NCBI GenBank assembly: GCA_947593515.1
Contig: CANQDQ010000013.1
Coordinates: 1 to 60,357 of the forward strand
Length of the DNA: 60,357 nt
Source of the DNA: an uncultured Bacteroidales bacterium
GTDB lineage: Bacteria > Bacteroidota > Bacteroidia > Bacteroidales > UBA11471
Direction of reading: 5' to 3'
Below, in pieces: positions 25,775-33,469 of the stretch (position 1 is the stretch's first letter; every line of letters starts with the position of its first letter). A program made the translations under genes and the position numbers. The notes below the pieces were generated by a model that made no database searches, had not been told where the DNA came from, and was given only the letters and a program-made list of their open reading frames with translations.

Positions 25775-26326
25775 ATGGATTTTTGTTTTCGACGTCTATC
25801 TTCTGCCGACGAAAGGACACTTGCTTTTGCCGAAATGCTGTATGTCGGAGCTTTCCCGCCGGACGAGCGGCGCGACTTTTCCGCTATGCTTTCGCTGGCA
25901 GAGCGTTCACCTCATTTTCATTTTACCTTATTCTATGAAGATGCGGAGCCGGTGGGCATTCTTTCGTATTGGTCGTGGTGGCATTTGCGGTATATCGAGC
26001 ATTTTGCCGTCGCGCCCGATTGTCGGGGCAGGGGCATCGGCTCGCAGGCGCTGGAACGGTTTTGCCGTTCGGCGGCGACGCCGGTCGTACTCGAAGCGGA
26101 GCTGCAGACCGACGAGGTGTCGTGCCGGCGCATCGCCTTTTACCGGCGGGCGGGATTCACTGCTGCGCCGCAACGTTATGTACAGCCGCCTTATGGCGTG
26201 GGAAAAATGCTTGTGGAATTGTTGCTGCTCTCTTGGGGCGATGTCGATTGGTCGCACGATTTCGAGGCGGTGCGCGACCTCCTGCACACGGAAGTGTACG
26301 GCGTGGAGGCGGGGCGTTACCGGTAA
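25775..26326 (+). CDS. GNAT family N-acetyltransferase
   Basis: 183 residues. The GNAT core is visible: FTLFYEDAEPVGILSYW (beta-hairpin), YIEHFAVAPDCRGRGIGSQAL (acetyl-CoA loop RGRGIGS) and VVLEAELQTDEVSCRRIAFYRRAGF. It transfers an acetyl group from acetyl-CoA to an unknown amine. The last ~25 residues (SWGDVDWSHDFEAVRDLLHTEVY) are a tail often seen in Bacteroidales GNATs. It is divergent from the Lrp regulator. Confidence 0.88.
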   Translation: MDFCFRRLSSADERTLAFAEMLYVGAFPPDERRDFSAMLSLAERSPHFHFTLFYEDAEPVGILSYWSWWHLRYIEHFAVAPDCRGRGIGSQALERFCRSAATPVVLEAELQTDEVSCRRIAFYRRAGFTAAPQRYVQPPYGVGKMLVELLLLSWGDVDWSHDFEAVRDLLHTEVYGVEAGRYR

Positions 26327-26371
26327 ATTGCGGGAAAACGGAAATCCGATAGGTTTTCTTTCTTTTTTGAT

Positions 26372-26379
26372 TACCTTTG
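26372..26379 (+). promoter_or_regulatory. -7 box directly before the ABC binding-protein gene
   Basis: TACCTTTG ends 7 bp before the ATG at 26387, so a transcript from it would be leaderless or nearly so. No clean TTTG -33 is seen. Confidence 0.45.
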
Positions 26380-26386
26380 CAGGCGT

Positions 26387-27265
26387 ATGGTACGGCAAAT
26401 ATTTTGTTCGATTTTATTGCTCGGCGTGCTGTCGGCTTGTTCGGGTGCGCGGCAGGAGCGTCGCGCGGTGGCGGTTACGATACCGCCCGTGCAGGCTTGG
26501 GCGGAGGAGTTGGCGGGCGACCGTTTCGACGTGGTGTGCGCCGTGCCCGACGGCGGCAATCCCGAATCGTATGACTTGCCTCCCTCGATGATGGCGCGGC
26601 TGGCATCGTGCGCCGCCTATTTCAGCTGTGGCTATCTGGGTTTCGAGCGGACATGGCTCGAAAAGTCGGCACAGAACAATCCGCAAATGGAGGTCGTCAA
26701 TCTTTCCGATGGCGTGGAATTGATATACGGGACGCATCATCATACCCATGCAGAAGCGGAAGCGGAGCCGGAATCCGACGCCGCCTTGCCCGACCCGCAC
26801 CTCTGGTGTTCGCCCCGTCGGGCGCGATTGATGCTGCGGAATATGTACGACGCTTTGTGCCGGCTCGACACGGCAGGCCGCACGCTCTATGCCGAAAACT
26901 ACCGGCGTTTGGACGCCCGCATGGATCGCCTCGATTCGACGCTTGCGGCTCGCTCGGCGGCGTATGCCGGAGCGGCTTTTGCCATTTACCACCCGACGCT
27001 TACCTATTGGGCTGCCGACTACGGTTTGCGGCAGTTGGCACTCGAGCCGGAGGGCAAGTCGCCATCGCCGCAGCACCTGCGGCAAATGGTCGATTCTGCC
27101 CGTCGCGCCGGTGTGAAAGTCGTTTTCATACAACGGGAGTTCGACCCGAAGCAGGCGGAAACTTTCGCCCGTGAGGCGGGCTGCCGTACCGAAATCATCA
27201 ATCCGCTTTCTCCGGAGTGGGAAAGCGAAATCATGCGTATTGCCGATGCCCTCGACCGAAAATAA
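26387..27265 (+). CDS. zinc/manganese-type ABC transporter binding lipoprotein
   Basis: 292 residues; a ZnuA-like cluster 9 binding protein. The lipobox LSAC puts the lipidated cysteine at residue 18. The family layout is visible: VTIPPVQAWAEELAG, DGGNPESYD (55-63, where classical ZnuA has a His ligand), a His-rich loop HHHTH (117-121) followed by an acidic stretch, DPHLW (136-140) and FAIYHPTLTYWAADYGL. It delivers Zn2+ or Mn2+ to a permease. The ATPase gene overlaps its end, but no permease gene follows. Confidence 0.88.
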   Translation: MVRQIFCSILLLGVLSACSGARQERRAVAVTIPPVQAWAEELAGDRFDVVCAVPDGGNPESYDLPPSMMARLASCAAYFSCGYLGFERTWLEKSAQNNPQMEVVNLSDGVELIYGTHHHTHAEAEAEPESDAALPDPHLWCSPRRARLMLRNMYDALCRLDTAGRTLYAENYRRLDARMDRLDSTLAARSAAYAGAAFAIYHPTLTYWAADYGLRQLALEPEGKSPSPQHLRQMVDSARRAGVKVVFIQREFDPKQAETFAREAGCRTEIINPLSPEWESEIMRIADALDRK

Positions 27266-27905
27266 ACAGATTGTATTAGACCGCATTTCTTTGCGGTACG
27301 ACCGCCGTCAGGTGCTTACCGACGTGTGCGCCGAGATAAACGAGCGCGATTTCGCCTTGATTATAGGACCCAACGGCGGCGGCAAAACGTCGCTCTTGCG
27401 CATCGTTCTCGGCTTGCTGCCGCCGACGGTAGGCGGAGTTTCGTTTTATCGCGGAGGCGCTGCCGTGCCGTCGCTCGACATGGGGTATCTGCCGCAGAAA
27501 AGCCGCATCGACTCCCGTTTCCCCATTACCGTTTCGGAGGTGGTGGCAATGGGATTGACGGGGAAAAAACTTTCGCGCGACGCCGCCCGTGCATCGCTCG
27601 GCGAAATGTTGGCGCGGGTGGGAATGGAGGCGTATGCCGATACGCCGATTGCCGCTCTGTCGGGCGGACAGTTGCAGCGCGCACTTTTTGCCCGCGCCTT
27701 GATTACCCGCGCGGAGGTGCTTGTACTCGACGAGCCGACTTCGTATGTCGATAAGACGTTCGAACGGCAAATGCTCGATATGTTGGAGGCGGCGAACCGC
27801 ACGGCTACCGTGCTGCTCGTGTCGCACGAAGCCGACTGCTTTGCCGCGCTGGCAAACCGCACGTTCCGCATACACGCTACTCTCGAAGAGGTGCCGCAGA
27901 GATAG
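27246..27905 (+). CDS. metal ABC transporter ATP-binding protein
   Basis: 219 residues from the ATG overlapping the binding-protein gene by 20 bp. Walker A is GPNGGGKTS, the signature is LSGGQLQRALFARAL and Walker B is VLVLDEPTSYVD, followed by a switch His in VSHE. It resembles ZnuC/MntB-type ATPases. It would energise metal import together with a membrane permease that is not encoded in this window; the next gene (dprA) is convergent and 76 bp away. Confidence 0.9.
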   Translation: MPSTENKQIVLDRISLRYDRRQVLTDVCAEINERDFALIIGPNGGGKTSLLRIVLGLLPPTVGGVSFYRGGAAVPSLDMGYLPQKSRIDSRFPITVSEVVAMGLTGKKLSRDAARASLGEMLARVGMEAYADTPIAALSGGQLQRALFARALITRAEVLVLDEPTSYVDKTFERQMLDMLEAANRTATVLLVSHEADCFAALANRTFRIHATLEEVPQR

Positions 27906-27981
27906 CCTCGAAAATTTTCCGATTTTGTAAGAATGAATTTTTGCCCGCTGTTTTCGGCGGGGCTTTTGTCGTGAGCAGCGG

Positions 27982-29100
27982 TTATCGGACAGTCCGATAA
28001 AGACCTCCCGGCAGGGATTGCACCAACCCCTTAAATTCGAGTTCGAGCAGGGTGGCGAGTGTTTCGCTTGCCGGCATATCGGCGGCGACGGTGAGGCGGT
28101 TGATTTGCATTTCGCCTTCGTCGCGGAGCAGTTGCAGCAGGCGTGCCTCCTGTTCGGTTACATCGGGAAAGAGCGACGGCTGTTCCGCTTTCTCTTTGCG
28201 GACGGCAGGTTCCCAGCGGAGGGCGGCAAGGAGGTCGTCTGCCGACGTGATAAGGGCGGCGATGTTGTCGCGTATCAACCGGTTGCAGCCTTCGGAACAC
28301 TCCTGTCCGACGTTGCCCGGCAGGGCGAAAACGTCGCGGTTGTAGTCGCGGGCGAGATGCGCCGTGATGAGTGCGCCGCCTTTGGCGGGCGATTCCACCA
28401 CGAGCGTGGCGTCGGTCATGCCCGCCACGATGCGGTTGCGGGTTACGAAGTTGGCTTTCAGTATTTTCTGACCGGTGGTGTATTCGGTGAGCAGACCGCC
28501 GTTGCCCAGCGCCTCTCGTGCCGTGTCGCGGTGTACGGCGGGGTAGAGCGTATGCAGTCCGTGCGCCAGTACGCCGATGGTGGAGAGCCCGTTTTTCAAC
28601 GCTTCGCGGTGGGCGCAGATGTCGATGCCGTAAGCCATGCCGCTGACGACGGTCAGGTCTGGAACCGATTCGGCGAGGTCGCGCAGCAGGGCGGCGCAGA
28701 AGTCGCGCCCGTAACGGGTGGCGCGGCGGGTGCCCACGATGCTTATCGCACGAGGCGGGTTGAGCGAGCCGCAGCCTTTGAAGTAAAGCATCAGCGGGGC
28801 GTCGGGGCATTCGAGCAGACGGGCAGGGTAATCGCTGTCGGTGAAGAAAAGCGGCGTGATGCCCTCTTTGTCGATGAATCGCATTTCGGCGTCGGCAGCC
28901 GCGAGAGCTTTTTGCCGCGCCTCTGCATCGAAAAGCGGAGCGGTGATGCCCAATATCTTCCGCCAGCTTTCCGGCGTTTCGCCGAAAAGGTCCGTCAAGT
29001 CGCCGCACCGGTGGAGCAGTTGCTCGACGGCGGGGCGGTTGATGCCTTTCATTAGCGAAAGGGCGATGGCGCAGCGCAGGGTTTCGGTTCCGCTCAACAT
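27982..29100 (-). CDS. dprA: DNA processing protein DprA
   Basis: 372 residues. An N-terminal SAM-like domain is followed by the Rossmann-fold core (SIVGTRRATRYG, VVSGMAYGIDICAHREAL, GVLAHGLHTLYPAVH, NRIVAGMTDATLVVESPAKGGALITAHLA) and a C-terminal winged-helix domain (about 310-370). DprA loads RecA on incoming single-stranded DNA during transformation. It is the last of a dprA-thioesterase-hflX minus-strand run. Confidence 0.94.
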   Translation of the reverse strand: MLSGTETLRCAIALSLMKGINRPAVEQLLHRCGDLTDLFGETPESWRKILGITAPLFDAEARQKALAAADAEMRFIDKEGITPLFFTDSDYPARLLECPDAPLMLYFKGCGSLNPPRAISIVGTRRATRYGRDFCAALLRDLAESVPDLTVVSGMAYGIDICAHREALKNGLSTIGVLAHGLHTLYPAVHRDTAREALGNGGLLTEYTTGQKILKANFVTRNRIVAGMTDATLVVESPAKGGALITAHLARDYNRDVFALPGNVGQECSEGCNRLIRDNIAALITSADDLLAALRWEPAVRKEKAEQPSLFPDVTEQEARLLQLLRDEGEMQINRLTVAADMPASETLATLLELEFKGLVQSLPGGLYRTVR

Positions 29101-29104
29101 GGCT

Positions 29105-29515
29105 TTACGACAGATATTTTCCGAAAAATTCGGCGAGTTCGTCGCCTCGTGTGGCGCGTCCGTCGACGGTTGCCACGCTCTCTATGCGTCCGCGTGCGCA
29201 GAGTTTTTCGTCGGCTTTGCGGTAGATGTCCTGATAGAAAACGAATTTCGGACCTTCGCGCCGCAGGTAGAGCCGGCAGACAGCCACGTCCTTGCTCCGC
29301 AGCGACACGCGGTATTCTATTTCGACGCGCCGCACGACGCACTCGATGCCGCGCGCCCGCAGGTCGGTGAATCCGATGCCCGTGCTCAGCAGAAATTCGT
29401 GTCGGGCGTGTTCCATGTAGTGTTGGTAGTTGGCGTTGTTTACGATGCCTTGCATATCGCATTCGTAGTCGCGCACTTTCAGTTCGGTTTCGTGTATGTA
29501 TTCGGGAACTGCCAT
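29105..29515 (-). CDS. acyl-CoA thioesterase, 4HBT hot-dog family
   Basis: 136 residues with the 4-hydroxybenzoyl-CoA thioesterase motif: VRDYECDMQGIVNNANYQHYMEHARHEFL contains the catalytic-position Asp, and EIEYRVSLRSKDV follows. It hydrolyses acyl-CoA or acyl-ACP thioesters; the substrate is not readable. It sits 4 bp from dprA and 12 bp from hflX on the same strand, so all three are co-transcribed. Confidence 0.88.
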   Translation of the reverse strand: MAVPEYIHETELKVRDYECDMQGIVNNANYQHYMEHARHEFLLSTGIGFTDLRARGIECVVRRVEIEYRVSLRSKDVAVCRLYLRREGPKFVFYQDIYRKADEKLCARGRIESVATVDGRATRGDELAEFFGKYLS

Positions 29516-29527
29516 AAGGGTAAGAAG

Positions 29528-30766
29528 TTACAGGTTGTCGTTGCTTTCGGTTTCGAGGTGGTCGTATTTTTCGAAAAGAAAATCGTTGTAGGGGAAACGC
29601 GATACGTGGATTTCTTTCACCCGCTCGTAGAGCAGGCGTTTCAGGGCATCGATGTTGCTCCGCTGCCGTGCCGAGATGAAAATGCAGTTTTCGTGCAGGC
29701 GGGCGAACCACGTTTTTTGCAGTTCGTCGAGCGGAATGTTCTCGCGGGTGCGGGGCGTCAGGTCGTCGCTCTCTTTCTCGACGTGGCGGTAGGCGTCGGT
29801 CTTGTTGAAAACGAGAATCATCGGCTTGTCGGCAGCGTCGCACACTTCGTGCAGGGTCTTATCGACGATTTCGATTTGCTCCTCGAAAGCGGGGTGCGAA
29901 ATATCCACGACGTGTACGAGCAGGTCGGCTTCGCGCACCTCGTCGAGCGTCGATTTGAACGACTCCACCAAGTGCGTGGGCAGCTTGCGGATAAATCCCA
30001 CCGTGTCGGTGAGCAGGAAAGGCAGGTTGTCGATGATGACTTTCCGCACGGTAGTGTCGAGCGTGGCGAAGAGTTTGTTTTCGGCGAAAACGTCCGATTT
30101 GCTCAACAGGTTCATCAACGTCGATTTGCCTACGTTGGTGTAGCCCACGAGGGCGACACGCACCATTTTGCCCCGATTCTTGCGCTGTACGCTTTTCTGC
30201 CGCTCGATGTGTTTCAGCTCCTGTTTGAGCAGAGCTATTTTGTCGAGAATGATACGGCGGTCGGTTTCTATCTGCGTTTCGCCCGGACCGCGCATACCGA
30301 TACCGCCGCGCTGCCGTTCGAGGTGCGTCCACAGACGGGTAAGGCGGGGCAGCAAGTATTGGTATTGCGCCAACTCCACCTGCGACTTGGCGTGAGCCGT
30401 CTGGGCGCGCTTGGCGAAGATGTCGAGAATCAGATTCGTGCGGTCGAGTATCTTTACCTGCAACGCCTGTTCGATGTTTTTCAATTGTTTGGCGGATAGC
30501 TCGTCGTCGAATATGACAAGCCCTATTTCGTTTTCGTCGATGTAGTTTTTGATTTCCGTGATTTTGCCGCTGCCCACAAAGGTAACGGGGCTGGGCTGGT
30601 CGAGTCGCTGCAAAAATTTTTTCACCGGTTCGGCGCCTGCCGTTTCGGCGAGAAAAGCCAGCTCGTCGAGGTATTCGTTGGCTTTGGCTTCGCTCTGGGT
30701 GGGCGTAATCAAGCCCACCAGTACTGCCCGCTCGCTGGTTTCTTCGGTAAGAATAAACTCTTTCAT
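29528..30766 (-). CDS. hflX: ribosome-associated GTPase HflX
   Basis: 412 residues from the ATG at 30766 (MKEFILTEETSERAVLVGL). The N-terminal HflX domain includes the glycine-rich linker RQRGGIGMRGPGETQ. The GTPase domain has G1 GYTNVGKST, G3 DTVGF and G4 NKTD. HflX splits stalled ribosomes under stress. The region just upstream is the remnant of an NYN-domain gene, so the present upstream regulation of hflX may be new. Confidence 0.94.
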   Translation of the reverse strand: MKEFILTEETSERAVLVGLITPTQSEAKANEYLDELAFLAETAGAEPVKKFLQRLDQPSPVTFVGSGKITEIKNYIDENEIGLVIFDDELSAKQLKNIEQALQVKILDRTNLILDIFAKRAQTAHAKSQVELAQYQYLLPRLTRLWTHLERQRGGIGMRGPGETQIETDRRIILDKIALLKQELKHIERQKSVQRKNRGKMVRVALVGYTNVGKSTLMNLLSKSDVFAENKLFATLDTTVRKVIIDNLPFLLTDTVGFIRKLPTHLVESFKSTLDEVREADLLVHVVDISHPAFEEQIEIVDKTLHEVCDAADKPMILVFNKTDAYRHVEKESDDLTPRTRENIPLDELQKTWFARLHENCIFISARQRSNIDALKRLLYERVKEIHVSRFPYNDFLFEKYDHLETESNDNL

Positions 30767-30774
30767 ATCCAAAT

Positions 30775-30889
30775 TTTTCAAATAGTTCAACAATATTCAA
30801 CCAATAGTATCGTTTCCACCTTGCTCATTTTTGAGTCCATAGTAGAAGTTGAAGCCGTCAATATATACGATAACGCGTTGTTTTTTCAT
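30775..30889 (-). pseudogene. remnant of an NYN-domain (LabA/DUF88-like) gene
   Basis: Minus-strand codons from the ATG at 30889 read MKKQRVIVYIDGFNFYYGLK and stop after 30 residues at 30797. VYIDGFNFYYGL is the N-terminal hallmark of NYN-domain PIN-like RNases (first catalytic Asp and its Asn). Shifting frame just before the stop continues as YWLNIVELFEKF, which resembles the next NYN segment. What remains is therefore the first ~45 codons, with an internal deletion or frameshift, ending at the hflX start. It could conceivably be a short leader peptide, but the family match argues for decay. Confidence 0.65.
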
Positions 30890-30905
30890 ACTTTGAAAAA
30901 ATTAA

Positions 30906-30954
30906 GCCCCCCCCTGAATAGGGGGGGGCAAGCCTTAGCCTTTTTCATCTAAGG
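30906..30954. repeat. poly-C/poly-G hairpin and adjacent inverted repeat
   Basis: Positions 30906-30914 (G plus eight C) and 30921-30929 (eight G plus C) form a perfect 9-bp stem with a 6-nt loop TGAATA. A second stem, CCTTAG (30933-30938) with CTAAGG (30949-30954), follows. They lie between the NYN remnant and the acyl-CoA synthetase stop. Either may end the synthetase transcript, although no clear T-tract follows on the minus strand. The rest of 30955-31077 is AT-rich with no gene. Confidence 0.5.
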
Positions 30955-31077
30955 GGGATAATTCTGATACAAATATAAGTTTTTTTCTTGACGAGTCCAA
31001 ATTTTCTCGGGATTTTTTGAAAGAACTTTGGAGGAAAGTTGAAAACTCTTTGGAGAATTTTAATTTAAGGCATATTT

Positions 31078-32730
31078 CTATACGGGTGTGATGCCTTGTG
31101 CGGCGAGGAGTTCGAGACCGAGGTCTTTGAGCTTGTATTTTTGTATTTTCCCGCTGCCGGTGAGGGGGAAGCCCTCCACGAAAAATACGTATTTCGGAAT
31201 TTTGTAGCGGGAGATTTTTCCTTTGCAGAAATCTTTTACATCGGCTTCGTCGAGGGTTTCGCCCTCTTTGAGTATGATGAATGCGCCGACCTCTTCGCCG
31301 TACTTGCGCGACGGCACCGCCGCCACTTGTACGTCTTTGATTTGGGGCATTTTGTAGAGGAACTCCTCTATTTCGCGGGGATAGATGTTTTCGCCGCCGC
31401 GTATGATCATGTCTTTTATGCGACCGGTGATTTTGAAATTGCCTTCGGGTGTTTTCACGCCCAAGTCGCCGGAGTGGAGATAGCCGTTGCGGTCGATGAT
31501 TTCGGCGGTGGCTTCGGGCATTTTGTAATACCCTTTCATGATGTTGTAGCCTTTGCAGCACATTTCGCCCTGTACGCCGACGGGACACTCTTCGAGGGTT
31601 TCGGGGTCGATGACTTTCACATCGATTTCGGGCAGGGGGCTTCCTACGGTGGAGGCGCGCACTTCCACTGGGTCGTCCACGCGGCTCTGAGTCATGCCGG
31701 GCGAAGTTTCGGTAAGTCCGTACACGCTGGTGATTTCGGTCATGTACATTTTGTCCATGACTTCGCGCATCAGCCATTCGGGGCAGAGCGAGCCTGCCAT
31801 GATGCCGGTGCGCAGCGACGAAAGGTCGAACATGGAGAACATCGGGTGGTTGAGCTCGGCGATGAACATCGTGGGCACGCCGTAGAGGGCGGTGCACCGC
31901 TCGCGGTGTATGGAGGCGAGCACCACGAGGGCGTCGAATTTTTCGAGCATCACGGCGCAGGCGCCGTTGGTGATGATTGCCATGATGCCCAGCACGATGC
32001 CGAAGCAGTGGAACAGGGGCACGGGCAGGCACACGCGGTCTTGTTCGGTGAATTTCATGCACTGCCCGATGCAGTAGCCGTTGTTGGTGATGTTGTGGTG
32101 GGTGAGCATGACACCTTTGGGAAATCCCGTCGTGCCGGAGGTGTATTGCATATTCACCACGTCGTAGCAGTTGAATTTCCGGCGGCAGGCGTCGAGCTGT
32201 TCGTCGGTGCCGGTCTGCCCGAGCAGCAGCAGTTCGGCGGTGTTGTACATACCCCGATGTTTCTCCTGCCCGATGTAGATGACGTTGCGCAGATAGGGGA
32301 AGCGTGCGCTGTGCAGGTTGCCGCGCTGCGAGGTGCGCAGCTCGGGCACCATGGCGTAGGTCATATCCACGTAATCGCTTTCGGAGGTGCCGTCGGAGAT
32401 GCAGAGCGTGTGCAGGTCGGCATTATCGACGAGGTATTCCAACTCGTGCTGTTTGTAGTTGGTATTGACGGTTACCAGCACCGCGCCTATCTTGGCGGAG
32501 GCGAAAAGAAACGTAAGCCAGTCGGGCACGTTGGTCGCCCAGATGCCCACATGAGAGCCGGTCGTTACGCCTATGGCGAGCAAGCCTTTTGCCAACTCAT
32601 CGACCCGCCGGTCGAACTGCCGGTAGGTGAACCGCAGGTTGCGGTCGGAATAGACGATGAACTCCTTGTCGGGCGTGCGTTCCGCCCAATATTCGAGCCA
32701 TTCGCCCAAAGTTTTTTCAAACAGTTGCAT
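31078..32730 (-). CDS. AMP-binding acyl-CoA synthetase
   Basis: 550 residues of the ANL superfamily. The P-loop is [12 protein letters not shown] (about 200-211), with YGLTE (about 325-329), the hinge [32 protein letters not shown] and the C-terminal catalytic Lys in [13 protein letters not shown]. It activates a fatty or other carboxylic acid to the acyl-CoA via an acyl-AMP. Overall it matches medium/long-chain fatty-acid ligases. It follows the XRE-cupin regulator by 18 bp; that pairing suggests the regulator controls it. Confidence 0.92.
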   Translation of the reverse strand: MQLFEKTLGEWLEYWAERTPDKEFIVYSDRNLRFTYRQFDRRVDELAKGLLAIGVTTGSHVGIWATNVPDWLTFLFASAKIGAVLVTVNTNYKQHELEYLVDNADLHTLCISDGTSESDYVDMTYAMVPELRTSQRGNLHSARFPYLRNVIYIGQEKHRGMYNTAELLLLGQTGTDEQLDACRRKFNCYDVVNMQYTSGTTGFPKGVMLTHHNITNNGYCIGQCMKFTEQDRVCLPVPLFHCFGIVLGIMAIITNGACAVMLEKFDALVVLASIHRERCTALYGVPTMFIAELNHPMFSMFDLSSLRTGIMAGSLCPEWLMREVMDKMYMTEITSVYGLTETSPGMTQSRVDDPVEVRASTVGSPLPEIDVKVIDPETLEECPVGVQGEMCCKGYNIMKGYYKMPEATAEIIDRNGYLHSGDLGVKTPEGNFKITGRIKDMIIRGGENIYPREIEEFLYKMPQIKDVQVAAVPSRKYGEEVGAFIILKEGETLDEADVKDFCKGKISRYKIPKYVFFVEGFPLTGSGKIQKYKLKDLGLELLAAQGITPV

Positions 32731-32748
32731 AGAAGGGTGATTCTGTGG

Positions 32749-33321
32749 TTATGCAGGTACATAAACGACAGCTAGAACTCGGGCTGCCCGATTGCCGTAG
32801 GCGTGTACGTGGTGGGGTACGATGGAGTCGTAATAGATGCTTTCGCCCTGCCGCAGTATGTAGCTGCGGTTGCCGTAGGTAATCTCCACGCAGCCTTCTA
32901 TGACGAGAATGAACTCTTCGCCTTCGTGCGACGAAAGCTCGTGGTCGTCGATGGTGATGGGGGCGATGTCGATGATGAACGGCTCCATGTGGCGGTTGGC
33001 TTTGGTGCGCGCCAGCGAATGGTAATTCATGTGGGTGGGCGTGTGCGCCGAGTTGGTCGAGAAGGTGATGCCCGCCGTGCCCACATTCGAGAGCGCCGGA
33101 CCCAAGTCGTCGTTGTCGTCGAGGAAAGTGCCCAGACGCACGCCCATGGCGCGGGCTATTTTCAGCAGTATGGAGAGGGCGGGCAGGTCGGCGTCGGCTT
33201 CTATGCGGGAGAGTTGTTCGACGCTGATGCCGGCTTGTTCGGCAAGTTGTTCGCAAGAGAGATTTTTCTCCTCGCGGTATGTACGTATCCGTTTCCCTAC
33301 GGAACTTCGAGTGGTTTCCAT
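32749..33321 (-). CDS. XRE-family regulator with C-terminal cupin
   Basis: 190 residues. The N-terminal helix-turn-helix of XRE type spans about 7-65 (VGKRIRTYREEKNLSCEQLAEQAGISVEQLSRIEADADLP). The C-terminal cupin (about 110-188; HEGEEFILVIEGCVEITYGN, LRQGESIYYDSIVPHHVHAYGN) probably binds a small effector. It is transcribed with the acyl-CoA synthetase. An inverted repeat over its -7 box suggests autoregulation. Confidence 0.92.
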   Translation of the reverse strand: METTRSSVGKRIRTYREEKNLSCEQLAEQAGISVEQLSRIEADADLPALSILLKIARAMGVRLGTFLDDNDDLGPALSNVGTAGITFSTNSAHTPTHMNYHSLARTKANRHMEPFIIDIAPITIDDHELSSHEGEEFILVIEGCVEITYGNRSYILRQGESIYYDSIVPHHVHAYGNRAARVLAVVYVPA

Positions 33322-33345
33322 TTTCGTGATGAATTAATACAACCG

Positions 33346-33367
33346 CAAAAATACGACTTTTCGTATT
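33346..33367 (-). promoter_or_regulatory. promoter and operator-like palindrome of the XRE-cupin gene
   Basis: Minus-strand TATTTTTG (33346-33353) lies 24 bp before the ATG. AATACGA (33350-33356) and TCGTATT (33361-33367) form a 7-bp inverted repeat with a 4-bp spacer that overlaps the box, a natural site for the XRE regulator itself. Confidence 0.5.
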
Positions 33368-33438
33368 AGAAAAACGCAAAAAAAAATATTAACTAATAAA
33401 AAAGATTTATTCCCTGCTGAAAAACAGGAATCTGTCGC

Positions 33439-33467
33439 CGGGATTACCAACCGGAGGTGGCGCCGCC
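33439..33467. repeat. left copy of 29-bp island repeat
   Basis: Exact duplicate of the 3' end of the TPM-domain gene (39383-39411). The sequence to its left (a short hairpin CCTG...CAGG, then the XRE-cupin promoter) is presumably the original downstream flank of that gene. Confidence 0.85.
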
Positions 33468-33469
33468 AA

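Noticed and set aside
28841..30499. 552-codon open frame across dprA, thioesterase and hflX on the plus strand
   Set aside because: It runs antisense through three well-supported genes and resembles nothing.
31096..32775. 559-codon open frame opposite the acyl-CoA synthetase
   Set aside because: Antisense to an intact enzyme gene; composition biased to H, F, V, G, no domain.
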